Assembly (NCBI GenBank): GCA_037200975.1
Contig: JBBCGI010000001.1
Location: 3,493,716 to 3,557,715 of the forward strand
Length of the DNA: 64,000 bases
Origin: Pseudomonadota bacterium
Lineage (GTDB): Bacteria; Pseudomonadota; Gammaproteobacteria; Steroidobacterales; Steroidobacteraceae
Direction of reading: 5' to 3'
How positions within the stretch are numbered: position 1 is the first letter of the stretch; each line of letters begins with the position of its first letter. Position numbers and translations under genes: made by a program. Shown here in pieces: positions 7,534 through 18,940 of this stretch. The notes beneath the pieces were generated by a model. It saw nothing but the letters and a program-made list of their open reading frames with translations, was not told the origin of the DNA and searched no databases.

Positions 7534-8678
7534 CACGAGGCAACGAGCTTCCGATGCGAGTAGAGGGACATGAGGATACCGAAGCTCGCCAGCAGGGTCA
7601 CCATCGATGTGCCGCCGTAACTGACCAGTGGTAGCGGAACGCCGACAACCGGTAAGAGTCCGCTGACCATGCCCGTGTTGATGAACACGTAGACGAAGAA
7701 GGTGAGCGCGATGCTGCCGGCGAGCAGCCGCGCGAAGGTGTCCTGTGTTTCGACAGCGAGATACAGCGCGCGTCCTACGACGAACAGATAGAGCAGCAGC
7801 AGGATTGTCGCTCCCAGCAGACCGAGCTCCTCGCCGACCATCGCGAAGATGAAGTCGGTGGTGCGCTCGGGCAGGAACTCGAGCTGGCCCTGCGAGCCGT
7901 TGAGCAGACCCTTGCCGAAAACCCCGCCGGAGCCGATCGCGATCTGCGACTGGATGATGTGATAACCCGCGCCGAGTTTGTCCGCCTCGGGGTCGAACAG
8001 CATGAAGACGCGCTGCTTCTGGTAGTCGTACAACACGTATTGCCAGGCGAGCCAGGCGGCGGTTGCACCCACGGCCGCGAGACCGAAGATCACGCGGAAC
8101 TGCAGGCCCGCCATGATCACGACCATCATGCCGCCGATGAGGATCAATCCGCCGGTGCCGAGGTCGGGCTGCAAAATCGTCAACCCCGTGGGAATGCAGA
8201 TGATGATGGCGAGCATCAGCAGCGTTCCCAGGCTCGGTGGCAGCGGACGGTCGTGCAACCACCAGGCGCAGGCCATCGGGACCGCGAGCTTCATGATCTC
8301 GGAGGGTTGAAAGCGAAAGAATCCGAGGCTCAACCAGCGCTGGGCGCCCTTGCCGATGTGGCCCGTGATGTCGACGACGATCAGCAGCACCACGCCGACG
8401 ACGAACAGGAACGGCGCGATGCGGCGCAGGAAAGCCGGCTTCACCTGTGCCAGCACGCACATCGCGGTGCCGCCGAGCGCGGCGCGGACGGCGGCGTCGG
8501 CCACGCGGTTCCAGCTCTGGCCCGAAGCGCTGTACAGCACGACGAAACCATAGAGCGTGATCAACCCGAGGCCGATCAACAACGGGCCGTCGAGTTTGAG
8601 CGCCCCGAGAATACGGCCCGCGGCGGTGAAGGTGCGTTGACTGCGCGAGCCCGTTTCAATCGGTTCGTAGATTCCCAT
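7533..8678 (-). CDS. rodA: Rod shape-determining protein RodA (SEDS glycosyltransferase)
   Basis: 381 residues with ten hydrophobic segments. SEDS signatures include the loop WLSLGFFRFQPSEIMKLAVP, ILQPDLGTGGLILIGG and the late SYGGTSMV motif. RodA polymerises lipid II at the lateral wall, working with its class B PBP partner PBP2, encoded just upstream (84-nt gap), and with MreBCD. N-terminus MGIYEPIETGSRSQRT is cytoplasmic. Start ATG at 8678; its stop overlaps mltB by one base. Standard length (E. coli 370). Confidence 0.96.
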   Translation of the reverse strand: MGIYEPIETGSRSQRTFTAAGRILGALKLDGPLLIGLGLITLYGFVVLYSASGQSWNRVADAAVRAALGGTAMCVLAQVKPAFLRRIAPFLFVVGVVLLIVVDITGHIGKGAQRWLSLGFFRFQPSEIMKLAVPMACAWWLHDRPLPPSLGTLLMLAIIICIPTGLTILQPDLGTGGLILIGGMMVVIMAGLQFRVIFGLAAVGATAAWLAWQYVLYDYQKQRVFMLFDPEADKLGAGYHIIQSQIAIGSGGVFGKGLLNGSQGQLEFLPERTTDFIFAMVGEELGLLGATILLLLYLFVVGRALYLAVETQDTFARLLAGSIALTFFVYVFINTGMVSGLLPVVGVPLPLVSYGGTSMVTLLASFGILMSLYSHRKLVAS

Positions 8679-8762
8679 TACTCGACTCCAGACGCGGCGG
8701 GCGACTTCGCCGAGCCGTCGTTGATGACACGCGGCACGATGACTTCTTGGCAGATCATGAGG

Positions 8763-10796
8763 TCAGTCCCCCGTCTCGGTGCCCGGGGCGTCCTCTTTTG
8801 GAAGTGCCGCGGTAGCCGCGGCTGCGCCTTTGCCCGGAATGATGGGTCCGTAGCCCGGGCCTGGTGTCAGCGGCACCGTGCCTGGTGGCAACGGCACTTT
8901 GAGCTGGCCGTTGGCATCGAGCAGGTACGTGTCCATCACCTGGCGCGCGATCGGCGAGGCGAGCGACGAACCGAAGCCGCCGTTCTCCACGATCACCGCG
9001 ACGGCGATGCGCGGATGCTCGGCCGGCGCGAACGCGATGAACCACGAGTGGTCGCGCAAGCGATCGGACACGGTCTTCTGGTTGTCGAGGCTCTGGTTGC
9101 GCGCGACCGTGAACACCTGCGCGGTGCCGGTCTTGCCGGCTATCGTGTAGGTCATGTTCTTGCCGGCGAAGGATGCGGCCGTGCCGTAGCGGAGTGTGCC
9201 GGCCATGCCTTCCGTGACGATCTGCCACTGCTCGGCGCTGACGGTCTTGATCTCTTCGTTCTTCACGGCCGGGAAGCGCTTCACTTCACCGGTGCCCGGA
9301 TCGCGCACGCCAATCACGAGGCGCGGCTTATAAGACGTGCCGCGATTCGCGATGATCGACGTGTAGTGCGCGAGCTGCAGCGGCGTGACGAGGAAGTAGC
9401 CCTGGCCGATCCCGAAGTTCACCGTTTCGCCGGGAAACCAGACCTGGTCCGCGGGACGCTTGAAGTACTTGCGCTTCCATTCCTTCGACGGCAGCAGGCC
9501 CGGTTTCTCGCCGCCGATGTCGATACCGGTGAGGCTGCCGAAGCCGAACTGCCCGAGGAACTCGGCGATGTGATCCACGCCGATGTCGCTGGCGAGACCG
9601 TAGAAGTAAACGTCGCAGGACTTGGCGATGGCATGGCGCAGGTCCATCGCGCCATGACGGCCGGTTCTCCCTTCGCGGAAGGCGAGGCTGCTGCCGGGCA
9701 GGCGCCATATGCCTGGGCAGAACTTCGTCGCGTTGGGGTTGACGTCGTGGTACACGAGCCCCGCGAGCGCAAGCCCGGGCTTGATGGTAGAGCCCGACGG
9801 ATACTGCCCGCGCAACGCGCGATTGAGCAGCGGCACGTCGATGTTGTCGCGCAGCGCCGCGTATTCGGCGCGCGTCAGTCCGCGGCCGAACGGGTTCGGA
9901 TCAAAGCCCGGCGCCGACACGAGCGCGATGATGTCGCCGTTGTTCGGATCGATGGCGACCACCGCGCCGCGGCGGCCGATGAGGCCTTGCTCGGCGACCA
10001 ACTCCGTCGGCAGATCGATGCTGGTGATCACGTCGCGACCGGGCAGCGGCTTCAGTTCCTGCAGTTCCGGCGTGAGTGCCCCCTGGCGCTGCACCGAGCG
10101 GCCGGCCGCGTTGACGAGGATCTGCCGCGAGCCGTCGCTGCCGTGCAGCTCCTTCTCGTAGGACGCCTCGATGCCGAGCTTGCCCATCAGGGTGGTGCCG
10201 GCGTATTTCGAGAGCTGCTGTTCCTTCTCGAGTTTCTTGACGTCGCTTTCGCTGATGGCGGCGACATAGCCGAGCGCATGCACCGCATGTTCGCCGTGCG
10301 GGTAGAAACGCGTGAGCCGCGTGGCGATGTCCACGCCCGGAAATTCGAAGCGATGCACTGCGAAGCGCGCGATCTCCTCGTCGGTGAGCCGCAGCCGGAT
10401 CGGCACGCTCTCGAAGCTGCGGCGCGAACGCACCAGCCGGGCGGTTTCTTCCAGGTCGTCTTCCGGAAGGACGCCGATTTCGACCAGCCCTTCGAGAGTC
10501 GCGTCGATGTCGGGCACACGCTCGCGCACCAGCTCGAGCTGGAACGCGGGGCGATTCTCGGCCAGCACCGCGAGGTTGCGATCGAGGATGAGGCCGCGTT
10601 GCGCGGGCAGGGGTTCGACCCGCACGCGATTGCCCTGGGAAAGCTCGGCGTAGTAGTCGTAGCGCATCACCTGCAGCACCACCAGGCGGCCGATGAGCAC
10701 CAGCGTGAGGCCGACGACGATGAATGCCGCCGCCAGCGCGCGCCGCTCGAACAGCCGCTGCTCGCCCCAGTGATCCTTGATGCGGACGGTGCCCAT
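8763..10796 (-). CDS. mrdA: Penicillin-binding protein 2 (elongation transpeptidase)
   Basis: 677 residues. A short cytoplasmic tail (VRIKDHWGEQRLFERR) and one transmembrane helix (about 22-42) anchor it; the pedestal domain includes QRGLILDRN. The transpeptidase domain has STIK with nucleophile S336 and K339, SCD as the SxN-type motif, and KTGT starting at K555. It crosslinks peptides in the lateral wall with RodA. The last about 40 residues (Pro/Gly/Ala-rich, ending PKEDAPGTETGD) are a low-complexity extension. Lies 6 nt after mreD. ATG at 10796. Confidence 0.96.
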   Translation of the reverse strand: MGTVRIKDHWGEQRLFERRALAAAFIVVGLTLVLIGRLVVLQVMRYDYYAELSQGNRVRVEPLPAQRGLILDRNLAVLAENRPAFQLELVRERVPDIDATLEGLVEIGVLPEDDLEETARLVRSRRSFESVPIRLRLTDEEIARFAVHRFEFPGVDIATRLTRFYPHGEHAVHALGYVAAISESDVKKLEKEQQLSKYAGTTLMGKLGIEASYEKELHGSDGSRQILVNAAGRSVQRQGALTPELQELKPLPGRDVITSIDLPTELVAEQGLIGRRGAVVAIDPNNGDIIALVSAPGFDPNPFGRGLTRAEYAALRDNIDVPLLNRALRGQYPSGSTIKPGLALAGLVYHDVNPNATKFCPGIWRLPGSSLAFREGRTGRHGAMDLRHAIAKSCDVYFYGLASDIGVDHIAEFLGQFGFGSLTGIDIGGEKPGLLPSKEWKRKYFKRPADQVWFPGETVNFGIGQGYFLVTPLQLAHYTSIIANRGTSYKPRLVIGVRDPGTGEVKRFPAVKNEEIKTVSAEQWQIVTEGMAGTLRYGTAASFAGKNMTYTIAGKTGTAQVFTVARNQSLDNQKTVSDRLRDHSWFIAFAPAEHPRIAVAVIVENGGFGSSLASPIARQVMDTYLLDANGQLKVPLPPGTVPLTPGPGYGPIIPGKGAAAATAALPKEDAPGTETGD

Positions 10797-10802
10797 GCCG
10801 TC

Positions 10803-11282
10803 CTAACTACGCGAGTGCGTGCGGCCCAGCAGCAGCGCGACGAACGGCCACAACATGGCGCCGATCATGGGCTGGATCCAGCGCCACGGCGTCGCGACCG
10901 CGTGGCCGCTCCATCCCTGGATGCACCAGACGATGAATTCGTTGAGCGTCAGCACCGCGAACACGAACAGCGATTGCTGGACCAGCGTCTGGTTGCGCAG
11001 CCGCTGGTGCAGGCTCATCGCGATGTACGCCACGGTGATACACGCCAGCGCGTTCTGGCCGAGTACGTTGGCCTTGAACACGTCGAAGGCGAGGCCGGCG
11101 ATGAACGGGGCGAAAATTCCGCCGGCATGCGGCGCGAAAATGCTCCAGTAGATGATGACCAGCGCGATGAACGACGGCCGCACGACCTCGATCCATTGCG
11201 GGAACGGCAGCGTCTGCAGGATCAAACCGATCAGCAGCGTGAAGGTTACGGCCCAGCGCGGTTCGCGGCGCGACATGTTCAT
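10803..11282 (-). CDS. mreD: Rod shape-determining protein MreD
   Basis: 159 residues, about five transmembrane helices, typical MreD length. Recognised from its small hydrophobic character, the motif GLAFDVFKANVLGQNALACI, and its place between mreC and mrdA. Its ATG at 11282 overlaps the mreC stop by 4 nt, implying translational coupling. It links MreC to the PBP2/RodA synthase in the inner membrane. Confidence 0.93.
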   Translation of the reverse strand: MNMSRREPRWAVTFTLLIGLILQTLPFPQWIEVVRPSFIALVIIYWSIFAPHAGGIFAPFIAGLAFDVFKANVLGQNALACITVAYIAMSLHQRLRNQTLVQQSLFVFAVLTLNEFIVWCIQGWSGHAVATPWRWIQPMIGAMLWPFVALLLGRTHSRS

Positions 11283-12349
11283 GTGGCCGGTGCCTCGGGG
11301 GTTGCCGTTGCGGGCGCCGGTGATTCGGCGGGCGGCGCGGGATCCGGTACTTCGACCGGTATTTCCGCCGACGCGTCGGCCGCGCCTGGCGCCGGCACGG
11401 CGGGTTTCGGTTTGGATTTCGGCTTCGGCGTAGCAGGCTTCGGTGCTTCGACCGGAGTTGCACCGACCGCCAATGCCTCGGCGCCGGCGGGCGCGGCGGG
11501 ATGGCCCGGGCGCGCCCAGATGAACAGCACTTCGCGATCGGAATCGATGCTGGCCAGCGGCACCGCGTGGATCTGCGCCAGCGGTTGCGCCGGATCGCGC
11601 TCGACGCGCGTCACGCGCGCCACCGGCAGGCCGTAGGGAAACACGCGGCCGAGGCCCGAAGTGACCAGGATGTCGCCGACCTTCACATCGTAGTTCTGCG
11701 GCACGTAGGGTAGTTCGAGCGAAGTACTGCGCCCGGTGCCGAGCGCAATGGTGCGCACGCCGGAGCGCAGCACCTGTACGGGCAAGGCGTGTTCGGCGTC
11801 TGTGATCAGGATGATTTCGGAGCTGAACGGGCCGATGCGGAACACCTGCCCGATGACGCCGTTGCCGGTGATCACCGGCTGGGAACGGTACACGCCCGCA
11901 TTGCCGCCGCGATTGACCAGCAGCCGCTGGCGAATCGTCGAGGTTTCGACGTTGATCACCTCGCCGACGAGCCGCTTCTCGATGACTTCGGGAAGCATGC
12001 CGTTGAGGCCGCGCAGCGTCGTGTTTTCTGTCTGCAGCGCCGCCTGGCGCATGGTGATGAGCTGCTGATCGCGCAGCTGGTTACGCAAGGCGTCCACTTG
12101 TTTCTGCAGCGTCTCGCGGGTGGCGAAACTTTCCTGCAGCCAGCGCCACGCGGCGGAAGGCGAGTTGACGGCGAGTTGCAGTGGATAGACCGCGGCCTGC
12201 AGGCCGTAACGCGCCGTGTCGAGCCAGCCGCCCTGCCGGTCGTAGAACATGAGCACGACCGAGAAGACGGCGTAACAGAAGTACCGGACACCAAACGACG
12301 GGCCGCGTCCGCCTCCGATGCGGCTGCTGCCGCTGCCGAATACGGCCAT
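11279..12349 (-). CDS. mreC: Rod shape-determining protein MreC with long Pro/Ala tail
   Basis: 356 residues. An N-terminal transmembrane helix (about 25-45) is followed by a coiled coil (about 75-115) and the MreC beta-domain core: GVIGQVFRIGPFSSEIILIT, LPYVPQNYDVKVGDILVTSG, VFPYGLPVARVTRVERD. MreC bridges MreB filaments to PBP2 in the periplasm. The core ends near residue 275; the last 80 residues are a low-complexity Ala/Pro/Glu extension (repeats of PKPKSKPKPAVPAPG type), longer than in E. coli. It lies 7 nt after mreB and overlaps mreD by 4 nt. Confidence 0.95.
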   Translation of the reverse strand: MAVFGSGSSRIGGGRGPSFGVRYFCYAVFSVVLMFYDRQGGWLDTARYGLQAAVYPLQLAVNSPSAAWRWLQESFATRETLQKQVDALRNQLRDQQLITMRQAALQTENTTLRGLNGMLPEVIEKRLVGEVINVETSTIRQRLLVNRGGNAGVYRSQPVITGNGVIGQVFRIGPFSSEIILITDAEHALPVQVLRSGVRTIALGTGRSTSLELPYVPQNYDVKVGDILVTSGLGRVFPYGLPVARVTRVERDPAQPLAQIHAVPLASIDSDREVLFIWARPGHPAAPAGAEALAVGATPVEAPKPATPKPKSKPKPAVPAPGAADASAEIPVEVPDPAPPAESPAPATATPEAPAT

Positions 12350-12356
12350 GGCGGGC

Positions 12357-13515
<1,159 letters not shown>

Positions 13516-13806
13516 ATGAGCCTCAATCGCGATCAGATCAACTCCATCGCGCATCTCGCACGCCTTTCACTCACCGATGCCGAGATCCCCGTCTACCAGG
13601 ACAGCCTGTCGAAGATCGTGGCACTGGTGGGCGAGCTCGACGCTGCGCAGACCGCGGGCATCGAGCCGATGGCGCACCCATTGCCGGGTGTTTCGCAGCG
13701 TTTGCGCCCCGATGTCGTGACCGAAAAGGATCAACACGAGCTCTACCAACGCAACGCTCCGCAAGTCGAAGCGGCGCTGTATCTCGTGCCTAAAGTCATC
13801 GAGTAA
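13516..13806 (+). CDS. gatC: Asp-tRNA(Asn)/Glu-tRNA(Gln) amidotransferase subunit C
   Basis: 96 residues from ATG at 13516 (MSLNRDQI); a TTG at 13501 is the alternative start. Family motif [17 protein letters not shown] and tail [15 protein letters not shown] then [16 protein letters not shown] match GatC. It stabilises GatA-GatB. First gene of the gatCAB operon, followed 11 nt later by gatA. GatCAB makes Gln-tRNA(Gln) and/or Asn-tRNA(Asn) by transamidation; its presence suggests this organism lacks GlnRS or AsnRS, which cannot be checked here. Confidence 0.95.
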   Translation: MSLNRDQINSIAHLARLSLTDAEIPVYQDSLSKIVALVGELDAAQTAGIEPMAHPLPGVSQRLRPDVVTEKDQHELYQRNAPQVEAALYLVPKVIE

Positions 13807-13817
13807 GGGGATTTCCA

Positions 13818-15287
13818 TTGCATCAGCTGACGCTTACCGAGCTCGCAAAGAAGCTGCGAGCCAAAGAATTTTCCGTGACCGAGCTCACCCGGAGCCTGCT
13901 TTCGCGTATTGACGCCTCGCAGCCCACGCTCAACGCGTTCATCACCGTGACGGCCGAGTCGGCTTTGGCGCAAGCCAAGGCTGCGGACGGTCAGTTTGCC
14001 GCCGGCAGCGCCGGTCCATTGACGGGTTTGCCGCTCGCGCACAAGGACATCTTCTGCACTCAGGGCGTGAAGACCAGCTGCGGCTCGAAGATGCTCGACA
14101 ACTTCGTGTCGCCGTATGACGCCACCGTGGTCGAAAAGCTCAATGCCGCGGGCATGGTCACGCTCGGCAAGACGAACATGGACGAATTCGCCATGGGTTC
14201 GTCGAACGAGACCAGCTTCTACGGGCCGGTCAGGAACCCGTGGGACGTCAAACTGGTGCCGGGCGGGTCCTCGGGCGGTTCGGCCGCGGCCGTCGCCGCC
14301 CGGATCGCGCCGATCGCCACCGCCACCGACACGGGCGGTTCGATCCGCCAGCCGGCGTCGCTGTGCGGCGTCACCGGCATCAAGCCCACGTACGGCCGCG
14401 TTTCGCGTTACGGCATGATCGCGTTCGCCTCGAGCCTCGACCAGGGCGGGCTCATCTCGCAGTCGGCCGAAGACGCGGCGCTCGTGCTGCAGGCGATGGC
14501 GGGTTTCGACCCGCGCGACTCGACCAGCGTCGATGCGCCGGTGCCTAACTACGTCGAGACACTGAACTCGCCGCTGGCGGGCCTCAGGATCGGACTCATC
14601 AAGGAGTTCTTCGAGAAAGGTCTCGACGCGAACGTCGAGAAACTGATCCGCGATGCGTTGCGCGTCTACGAGAAGCTCGGGGCCACGCTGGTCGAAGTCA
14701 AACTACCGGCGCTGCCGCTGTCGGTGCCCACCTACTACGTGGTGGCGCCGGCCGAGTGTTCGTCGAACCTGGCACGCTTCGACGGCGTGCGGTACGGCTA
14801 TCGCGCGAAAGATCCGAAAGACCTGATGGACCTCTACAAACGCTCGCGCGGCGAAGGTTTCGGCGCCGAGGTGAAGCGCCGCATCATGACCGGCACGTAC
14901 GTGTTGTCGGCCGGTTACTACGACGCTTACTACCTCAAGGCGCAGCGCGTGCGGCAGCTCATCAACCAGGATTTCAAACGCGCGTTCGCCGAGGTCGACG
15001 TGTTGATCGGGCCGACCGCGCCGGACGTGGCGTTCGCGATCGGTTCCAAGAGCTCCGACCCGATCCAGATGTACCTGAACGACATCTACACCATCGGTGC
15101 GAACCTCGCCGGTGTTCCCGCGCTGTCGATTCCCTGCGGCTTCGTGCGCGATCTGCCGGTGGGCCTGCAGATCTGCGGCGCGCATTTCGCCGAAGCGAAG
15201 TTGCTCAACGTCGCGCATGCGTACCAGAAGGAAACCGACTGGCATCGCCGCATTCCTGCCGCGTTCAACGCGGAGAAGCTGTCATGA
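13818..15287 (+). CDS. gatA: Glu-tRNA(Gln) amidotransferase subunit A
   Basis: 489 residues, standard. Amidase-signature triad: K76 (LAHKDIF), S151 in [18 protein letters not shown]175 in [17 protein letters not shown]. It hydrolyses glutamine and channels ammonia to GatB. The start is TTG at 13818 (TTGCATCAG); no in-frame ATG or GTG gives the full N-terminus, so the TTG is well supported. Ends in an ATGA overlap with gatB. Confidence 0.97.
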   Translation: MHQLTLTELAKKLRAKEFSVTELTRSLLSRIDASQPTLNAFITVTAESALAQAKAADGQFAAGSAGPLTGLPLAHKDIFCTQGVKTSCGSKMLDNFVSPYDATVVEKLNAAGMVTLGKTNMDEFAMGSSNETSFYGPVRNPWDVKLVPGGSSGGSAAAVAARIAPIATATDTGGSIRQPASLCGVTGIKPTYGRVSRYGMIAFASSLDQGGLISQSAEDAALVLQAMAGFDPRDSTSVDAPVPNYVETLNSPLAGLRIGLIKEFFEKGLDANVEKLIRDALRVYEKLGATLVEVKLPALPLSVPTYYVVAPAECSSNLARFDGVRYGYRAKDPKDLMDLYKRSRGEGFGAEVKRRIMTGTYVLSAGYYDAYYLKAQRVRQLINQDFKRAFAEVDVLIGPTAPDVAFAIGSKSSDPIQMYLNDIYTIGANLAGVPALSIPCGFVRDLPVGLQICGAHFAEAKLLNVAHAYQKETDWHRRIPAAFNAEKLS

Positions 15288-16741
15288 CCTGGGAAACCGT
15301 CATCGGCCTCGAGATCCACGCGCAGCTGTCGACCAAGACCAAGATCTTCTCCGGCAGCCCAACCGCTTACGGAGCGCCGCCGAATTCGCAGGCCAATCTC
15401 GTCGACCTCGCGTACCCGGGCGTGTTGCCCGTGCTCAATGGTGAGGCCGTGCGTATGGCGGTGAAATTCGGCCTGGCGGTCGATGCCACCATCGCCACGC
15501 GCTCGGTGTTCGCGCGCAAGAATTACTTCTATCCGGATCTGCCGAAGGGTTACCAGATCAGCCAGTACGAACTGCCGGTGGTCGCCAAGGGCCACATGGA
15601 CATCGTGCTCGATGACGGTACGAAGAAGCGCATCGGCATCACGCGCGCGCATCTCGAGGAAGACGCCGGCAAATCGCTGCACGAAGGACTGCCGAAACAG
15701 TCGGGCATCGATCTGAACCGCGCCGGCACGCCCCTGGTGGAGATCGTCTCCGAACCCGACATGCGTTCGGCCAAGGAAGCGGTGGCCTATCTCAAGAAGG
15801 TGCACACGCTGGTGCGTTACCTCGAGATCTGCGACGGCAACATGCAGGAAGGCTCGTTCCGCTGCGATGCGAACGTTTCGGTGCGCAAGGTGGGCGCGGA
15901 GAAATTCGGCACGCGCGCCGAGATCAAGAACATCAATTCGTTCCGCTACGTCGAGAAGGCGATCAACTACGAAGTGGCGCGCCAGATCGACGTGCTCGAA
16001 AGCGGCGGCAAGGTGGTGCAGGAAACGCGCCTGTACGACCCCGACAAGGGCGAAACGCGCAGCATGCGTTCGAAGGAAGAAGCCAACGATTACCGCTACT
16101 TCCCGGATCCGGACCTGCTGCCGGTGGAGATCGACGCCGCCTACATCGCGACCGTGAAGGCCACGCTGCCCGAGCTGCCGGATCAGAAAGCCGCGCGTTT
16201 CGCGTCGCAGTTCGGCCTGTCGGAATACGATGCGGGCGTGCTCACTTCGTCGAAGGAGCTGGGCGCCTACTACGAGGAAGTCGCCAAACTACTGGCGAGC
16301 GGTAAAGAGCCGTCGAAGGAACAGGCCAAACTCGCCGCCAACTGGGTGGCCGGTTCGCTCGCGGCCGCGTTGAACGAGCACAACCTCGAGATCGGCGCGA
16401 GCCGCATCGACGCGGCGCGCCTCGCCGGGCTGCTGGGCCGCATCGCCGACAACACCATCTCCGGCAAGATCGCCAAGGATGTGTTCGAGGCCATGTGGGC
16501 CGAAGACAAGGATGCCGACGCCATCATCGAGTCGAAGGGCCTGAAGCAGATCACCGATACCGGCGCGATCGAGAAAGCCATCGACGACGTCATGGCGAAA
16601 AATCCCGGGCAACTCGCCGATTATCGTTCGGGCAAGGACAAGCTGTTCGGCTTCTTCGTCGGCCAGGTCATGAAGGCCACGGCTGGCAAGGCGAATCCCG
16701 CGCAGCTCAACGACCTGTTGAAAAAGAAGCTTGCTGGTTAG
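15284..16741 (+). CDS. gatB: Asp/Glu-tRNA amidotransferase subunit B
   Basis: 485 residues from ATG at 15284 within the gatA stop overlap; the frame is open upstream but antisense-like there. [57 protein letters not shown] and the tail YqeY-like domain ([27 protein letters not shown]) are diagnostic. GatB activates the misacylated tRNA with ATP and amidates it. Last gene of the operon; hslO follows after 3 nt. Confidence 0.97.
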   Translation: MTWETVIGLEIHAQLSTKTKIFSGSPTAYGAPPNSQANLVDLAYPGVLPVLNGEAVRMAVKFGLAVDATIATRSVFARKNYFYPDLPKGYQISQYELPVVAKGHMDIVLDDGTKKRIGITRAHLEEDAGKSLHEGLPKQSGIDLNRAGTPLVEIVSEPDMRSAKEAVAYLKKVHTLVRYLEICDGNMQEGSFRCDANVSVRKVGAEKFGTRAEIKNINSFRYVEKAINYEVARQIDVLESGGKVVQETRLYDPDKGETRSMRSKEEANDYRYFPDPDLLPVEIDAAYIATVKATLPELPDQKAARFASQFGLSEYDAGVLTSSKELGAYYEEVAKLLASGKEPSKEQAKLAANWVAGSLAAALNEHNLEIGASRIDAARLAGLLGRIADNTISGKIAKDVFEAMWAEDKDADAIIESKGLKQITDTGAIEKAIDDVMAKNPGQLADYRSGKDKLFGFFVGQVMKATAGKANPAQLNDLLKKKLAG

Positions 16742-16744
16742 GCA

Positions 16745-17641
16745 GTGAGCGAACCGGATCGCGTCCGCCGCTTCGTCCTCGAACGACATCCGATTCGAGG
16801 CCACGCGGTGCGGCTGTCGCAGTCGTGGCTGGAGCTGCGCGAACACCAGGACTATCCACCCGCCGTGCAGCAGCTGCTCGGCGAGGCGGTTGCCGCGGTG
16901 GTGTTGCTGGCGGCGACGCTCAAGTTCGCCGGCACGCTGACGCTGCAATTGCAGGGCAAGGGATTGGTGAGCCTGCTGGTGGCGCAATCTACTCACGACT
17001 TCCGCGTGCGCGGCATGGCGCGGTTCGATCGCGTCGAGGGTGACACCGATTTCCGCTCGCTGGCCGGCCAGGGCCAGATCGTCGTGACCGTGGAATCCAC
17101 CGATCGCGCGTCGAGTTACCAGGGCGTCGTGCCCATCACCGGTAGTTCGCTGGCCGAATCGCTGGAAGCCTATTTCCGCCAGTCCGAGCAGCTGCCGACA
17201 CGTGTGCTGCTGGCGGGCAGCGCGGGTTCGATCGCCGGGATGCTGGTGCAGCGCATTCCGGGCGAGGGCGGTACGCAGGAACAGATGGATCTGCCGGCGC
17301 TCGATGCGGCGTGGCAGAAGGCGGACGACGCGATGTCTTCGCTCGTGCCGGCCGCGCTGCTGGAAGATGACGTCGAGCAACGGCTGGTCGACATGTTCGG
17401 TGTCGACGAGGTGCGGGTGTTCTCGGGCAGCGACGTGAAATTCGAATGCCGCTGCTCGCGCGAGCGCGTGGCGAACGTGCTGCGGTCGCTCGGCGTGGAG
17501 GAGGTGCGCTCGGTGATCGCGGAGCAGGGTGCGTGCACCGTGACCTGCGAGTTCTGCCAGAAGCCTTACCGGTTCGACGCCATCGACGTCGAGCAGTTGT
17601 TCACCGAGGGCGCGCCGAAGGGCAGCAACTCGATCAACTGA
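16745..17641 (+). CDS. hslO: Redox-regulated chaperone Hsp33
   Basis: 298 residues, GTG start at 16745, 3 nt after gatB. The N-terminal domain carries LQLQGKGLVSLLVAQ and GLAGQGQIVVTVE-like stretches; the C-terminal redox switch has the four zinc cysteines as CRC (KFECRCSRERV) and CEFC (VTCEFCQKPYRFD). On oxidation the zinc is lost and the protein becomes an active holdase in the cytoplasm. Co-directional with gatCAB; convergent with mtgA across 18 nt. Confidence 0.96.
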   Translation: MSEPDRVRRFVLERHPIRGHAVRLSQSWLELREHQDYPPAVQQLLGEAVAAVVLLAATLKFAGTLTLQLQGKGLVSLLVAQSTHDFRVRGMARFDRVEGDTDFRSLAGQGQIVVTVESTDRASSYQGVVPITGSSLAESLEAYFRQSEQLPTRVLLAGSAGSIAGMLVQRIPGEGGTQEQMDLPALDAAWQKADDAMSSLVPAALLEDDVEQRLVDMFGVDEVRVFSGSDVKFECRCSRERVANVLRSLGVEEVRSVIAEQGACTVTCEFCQKPYRFDAIDVEQLFTEGAPKGSNSIN

Positions 17642-17659
17642 GCTGCGCGGCGAGCGCGC

Positions 17660-18442
17660 CTATTTTCGTTTCGCTTCGAGCCGCGAGCGCGCGCCCGCCT
17701 TCGGCGGTGCGGTTGGATTCTCCAGTTCTTCGAGGTAACTGGCGCCGCCCAGGCCGCGCATCTGCGCGAGGATCCAGTCGCGGCGTTTCACCACGTAGTT
17801 GGACGGGGCATTCGCCTTGAAGGTGATCGGATTGGGCAGCACCGCGGCCAGGGTCGCCGCCTCGTAACGCCCCAGTCTCGCCGCGGGTATCTTGTAGAAA
17901 CGCTGCGACGCGGCCTCGACTCCGTAGATGCCGTCCCCGAATTGCGCGATGTTCAGGTACACCTCGATGATCCGTTCCTTGGGCCACGTGAGTTCGATGA
18001 GCAGCGTGAAATACGCCTCACAACCCTTGCGGAAATAACTGCGGCCCGGCCACAGGAACAGGTTCTTCGCCACCTGCTGCGAGATGGTGCTCGCGCCGCG
18101 CACCTTCGGCCGCTTGCGCTTCGCCTGCTTTTCGTTCGAACGCACCGCTTCGCGGATCGACTTGAAGTCGAAGCCCATGTGGAACGGGAAGAACTGATCC
18201 TCCGCCGCGATGACGGCGACCGCCGCGTGCGGCGAAATCTGTTCGAGATCCGCCCAGCGGTAATCGGTGTGGTAGCTGCTCTTGCCCGCGCGGCTGGCAT
18301 CGAGCGCCGCGTCCAGCATGAAGGCGCTGTACCACGGGTCTATCCAGCGCATGGCCACCACCGGCAGGGCGGTGATCAGGAACACGGCGACGGCCGCGAT
18401 GAGAACCCCTCGCGCCAGCCGCCGTCGCCAGTTCTTCTTCAC
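17660..18442 (-). CDS. mtgA: Monofunctional biosynthetic peptidoglycan transglycosylase
   Basis: 260 residues, GTG start at 18442 overlapping the ppiB stop. One N-terminal transmembrane helix (about 10-30), then GT51: [18 protein letters not shown] contains the catalytic Glu, followed by [40 protein letters not shown] and [14 protein letters not shown]. No transpeptidase domain. It polymerises lipid II glycan strands at the inner membrane. A second GT51 protein of different build lies at 44578. Confidence 0.96.
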   Translation of the reverse strand: MKKNWRRRLARGVLIAAVAVFLITALPVVAMRWIDPWYSAFMLDAALDASRAGKSSYHTDYRWADLEQISPHAAVAVIAAEDQFFPFHMGFDFKSIREAVRSNEKQAKRKRPKVRGASTISQQVAKNLFLWPGRSYFRKGCEAYFTLLIELTWPKERIIEVYLNIAQFGDGIYGVEAASQRFYKIPAARLGRYEAATLAAVLPNPITFKANAPSNYVVKRRDWILAQMRGLGGASYLEELENPTAPPKAGARSRLEAKRK

Positions 18443-18933
18443 TCTGCCTTGGTGGATGCCTTGGTGATCACCACGTCGGCGGCCGGCACGTTCTGGTGGC
18501 CGGAGCGGGTGGTGGTGGCGACCTTGGCGATCTTGTCGATGACGTCCATGCCGGCGGTGACCTTGCCGAACACGGCATAGCCGTAGTTAGACTGGCCGGT
18601 GTGGTCGAGGAACTCGTTGTCGACCAGGTTGACGAAGAACTGCGCCGTGGCGCTGTTGATGTCGTTGGTGCGCGCCATCGAGAGCGTGCCGCGGGAGTTC
18701 TTCAACCCGTTGGTCGCCTCGTTCTTGATCGGCGCCCTGACCTTTTTCTGCTTCATGCCGGGCTCGAAGCCGCCGCCCTGGATCATGAAGCCCGGGATCA
18801 CGCGATGGAAAATGACGCCATCGAAGAAGCCGTCGTCGACGTACTCCTGGAAATTCGCGGCGGAGAGCGGGGCTTCTTTCTCGAACAGCTCGACTTCGAA
18901 ATTGCCGAGCGAGGTTTCAAACACGACTGACAC
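18439..18933 (-). CDS. ppiB: Cytoplasmic peptidyl-prolyl cis-trans isomerase (cyclophilin)
   Basis: 164 residues, equal to E. coli PpiB, no signal peptide. Cyclophilin motifs: [21 protein letters not shown] (catalytic Arg in FHR), [19 protein letters not shown] and [21 protein letters not shown] start at 18933. It overlaps mtgA by 4 nt and lies 7 nt after prmC, forming a prmC-ppiB-mtgA transcript. Assists folding of cytoplasmic proteins. Confidence 0.95.
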   Translation of the reverse strand: MSVVFETSLGNFEVELFEKEAPLSAANFQEYVDDGFFDGVIFHRVIPGFMIQGGGFEPGMKQKKVRAPIKNEATNGLKNSRGTLSMARTNDINSATAQFFVNLVDNEFLDHTGQSNYGYAVFGKVTAGMDVIDKIAKVATTTRSGHQNVPAADVVITKASTKAE

Positions 18934-18940
18934 GGGATAT

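Noticed and set aside
6412-8460. 682-codon minus frame as an extended mltB
   Set aside because: The first about 309 codons run out of frame over rodA and are Arg-rich. The ATG at 7533, with a TGATG junction and signal peptide, is the real start.
7959-11636. 1225-codon plus-strand open frame
   Set aside because: It is antisense to rodA, mrdA, mreD and mreC, which have clear motifs. Its translation is His/Arg/Ala/Asp-rich without any recognisable domain, as expected of a shadow frame in GC-rich DNA.
17642-17665. Possible terminator between hslO and mtgA
   Set aside because: The GC-rich stretch before CTATTTT forms only a short imperfect stem, and most of it lies at the gene ends.
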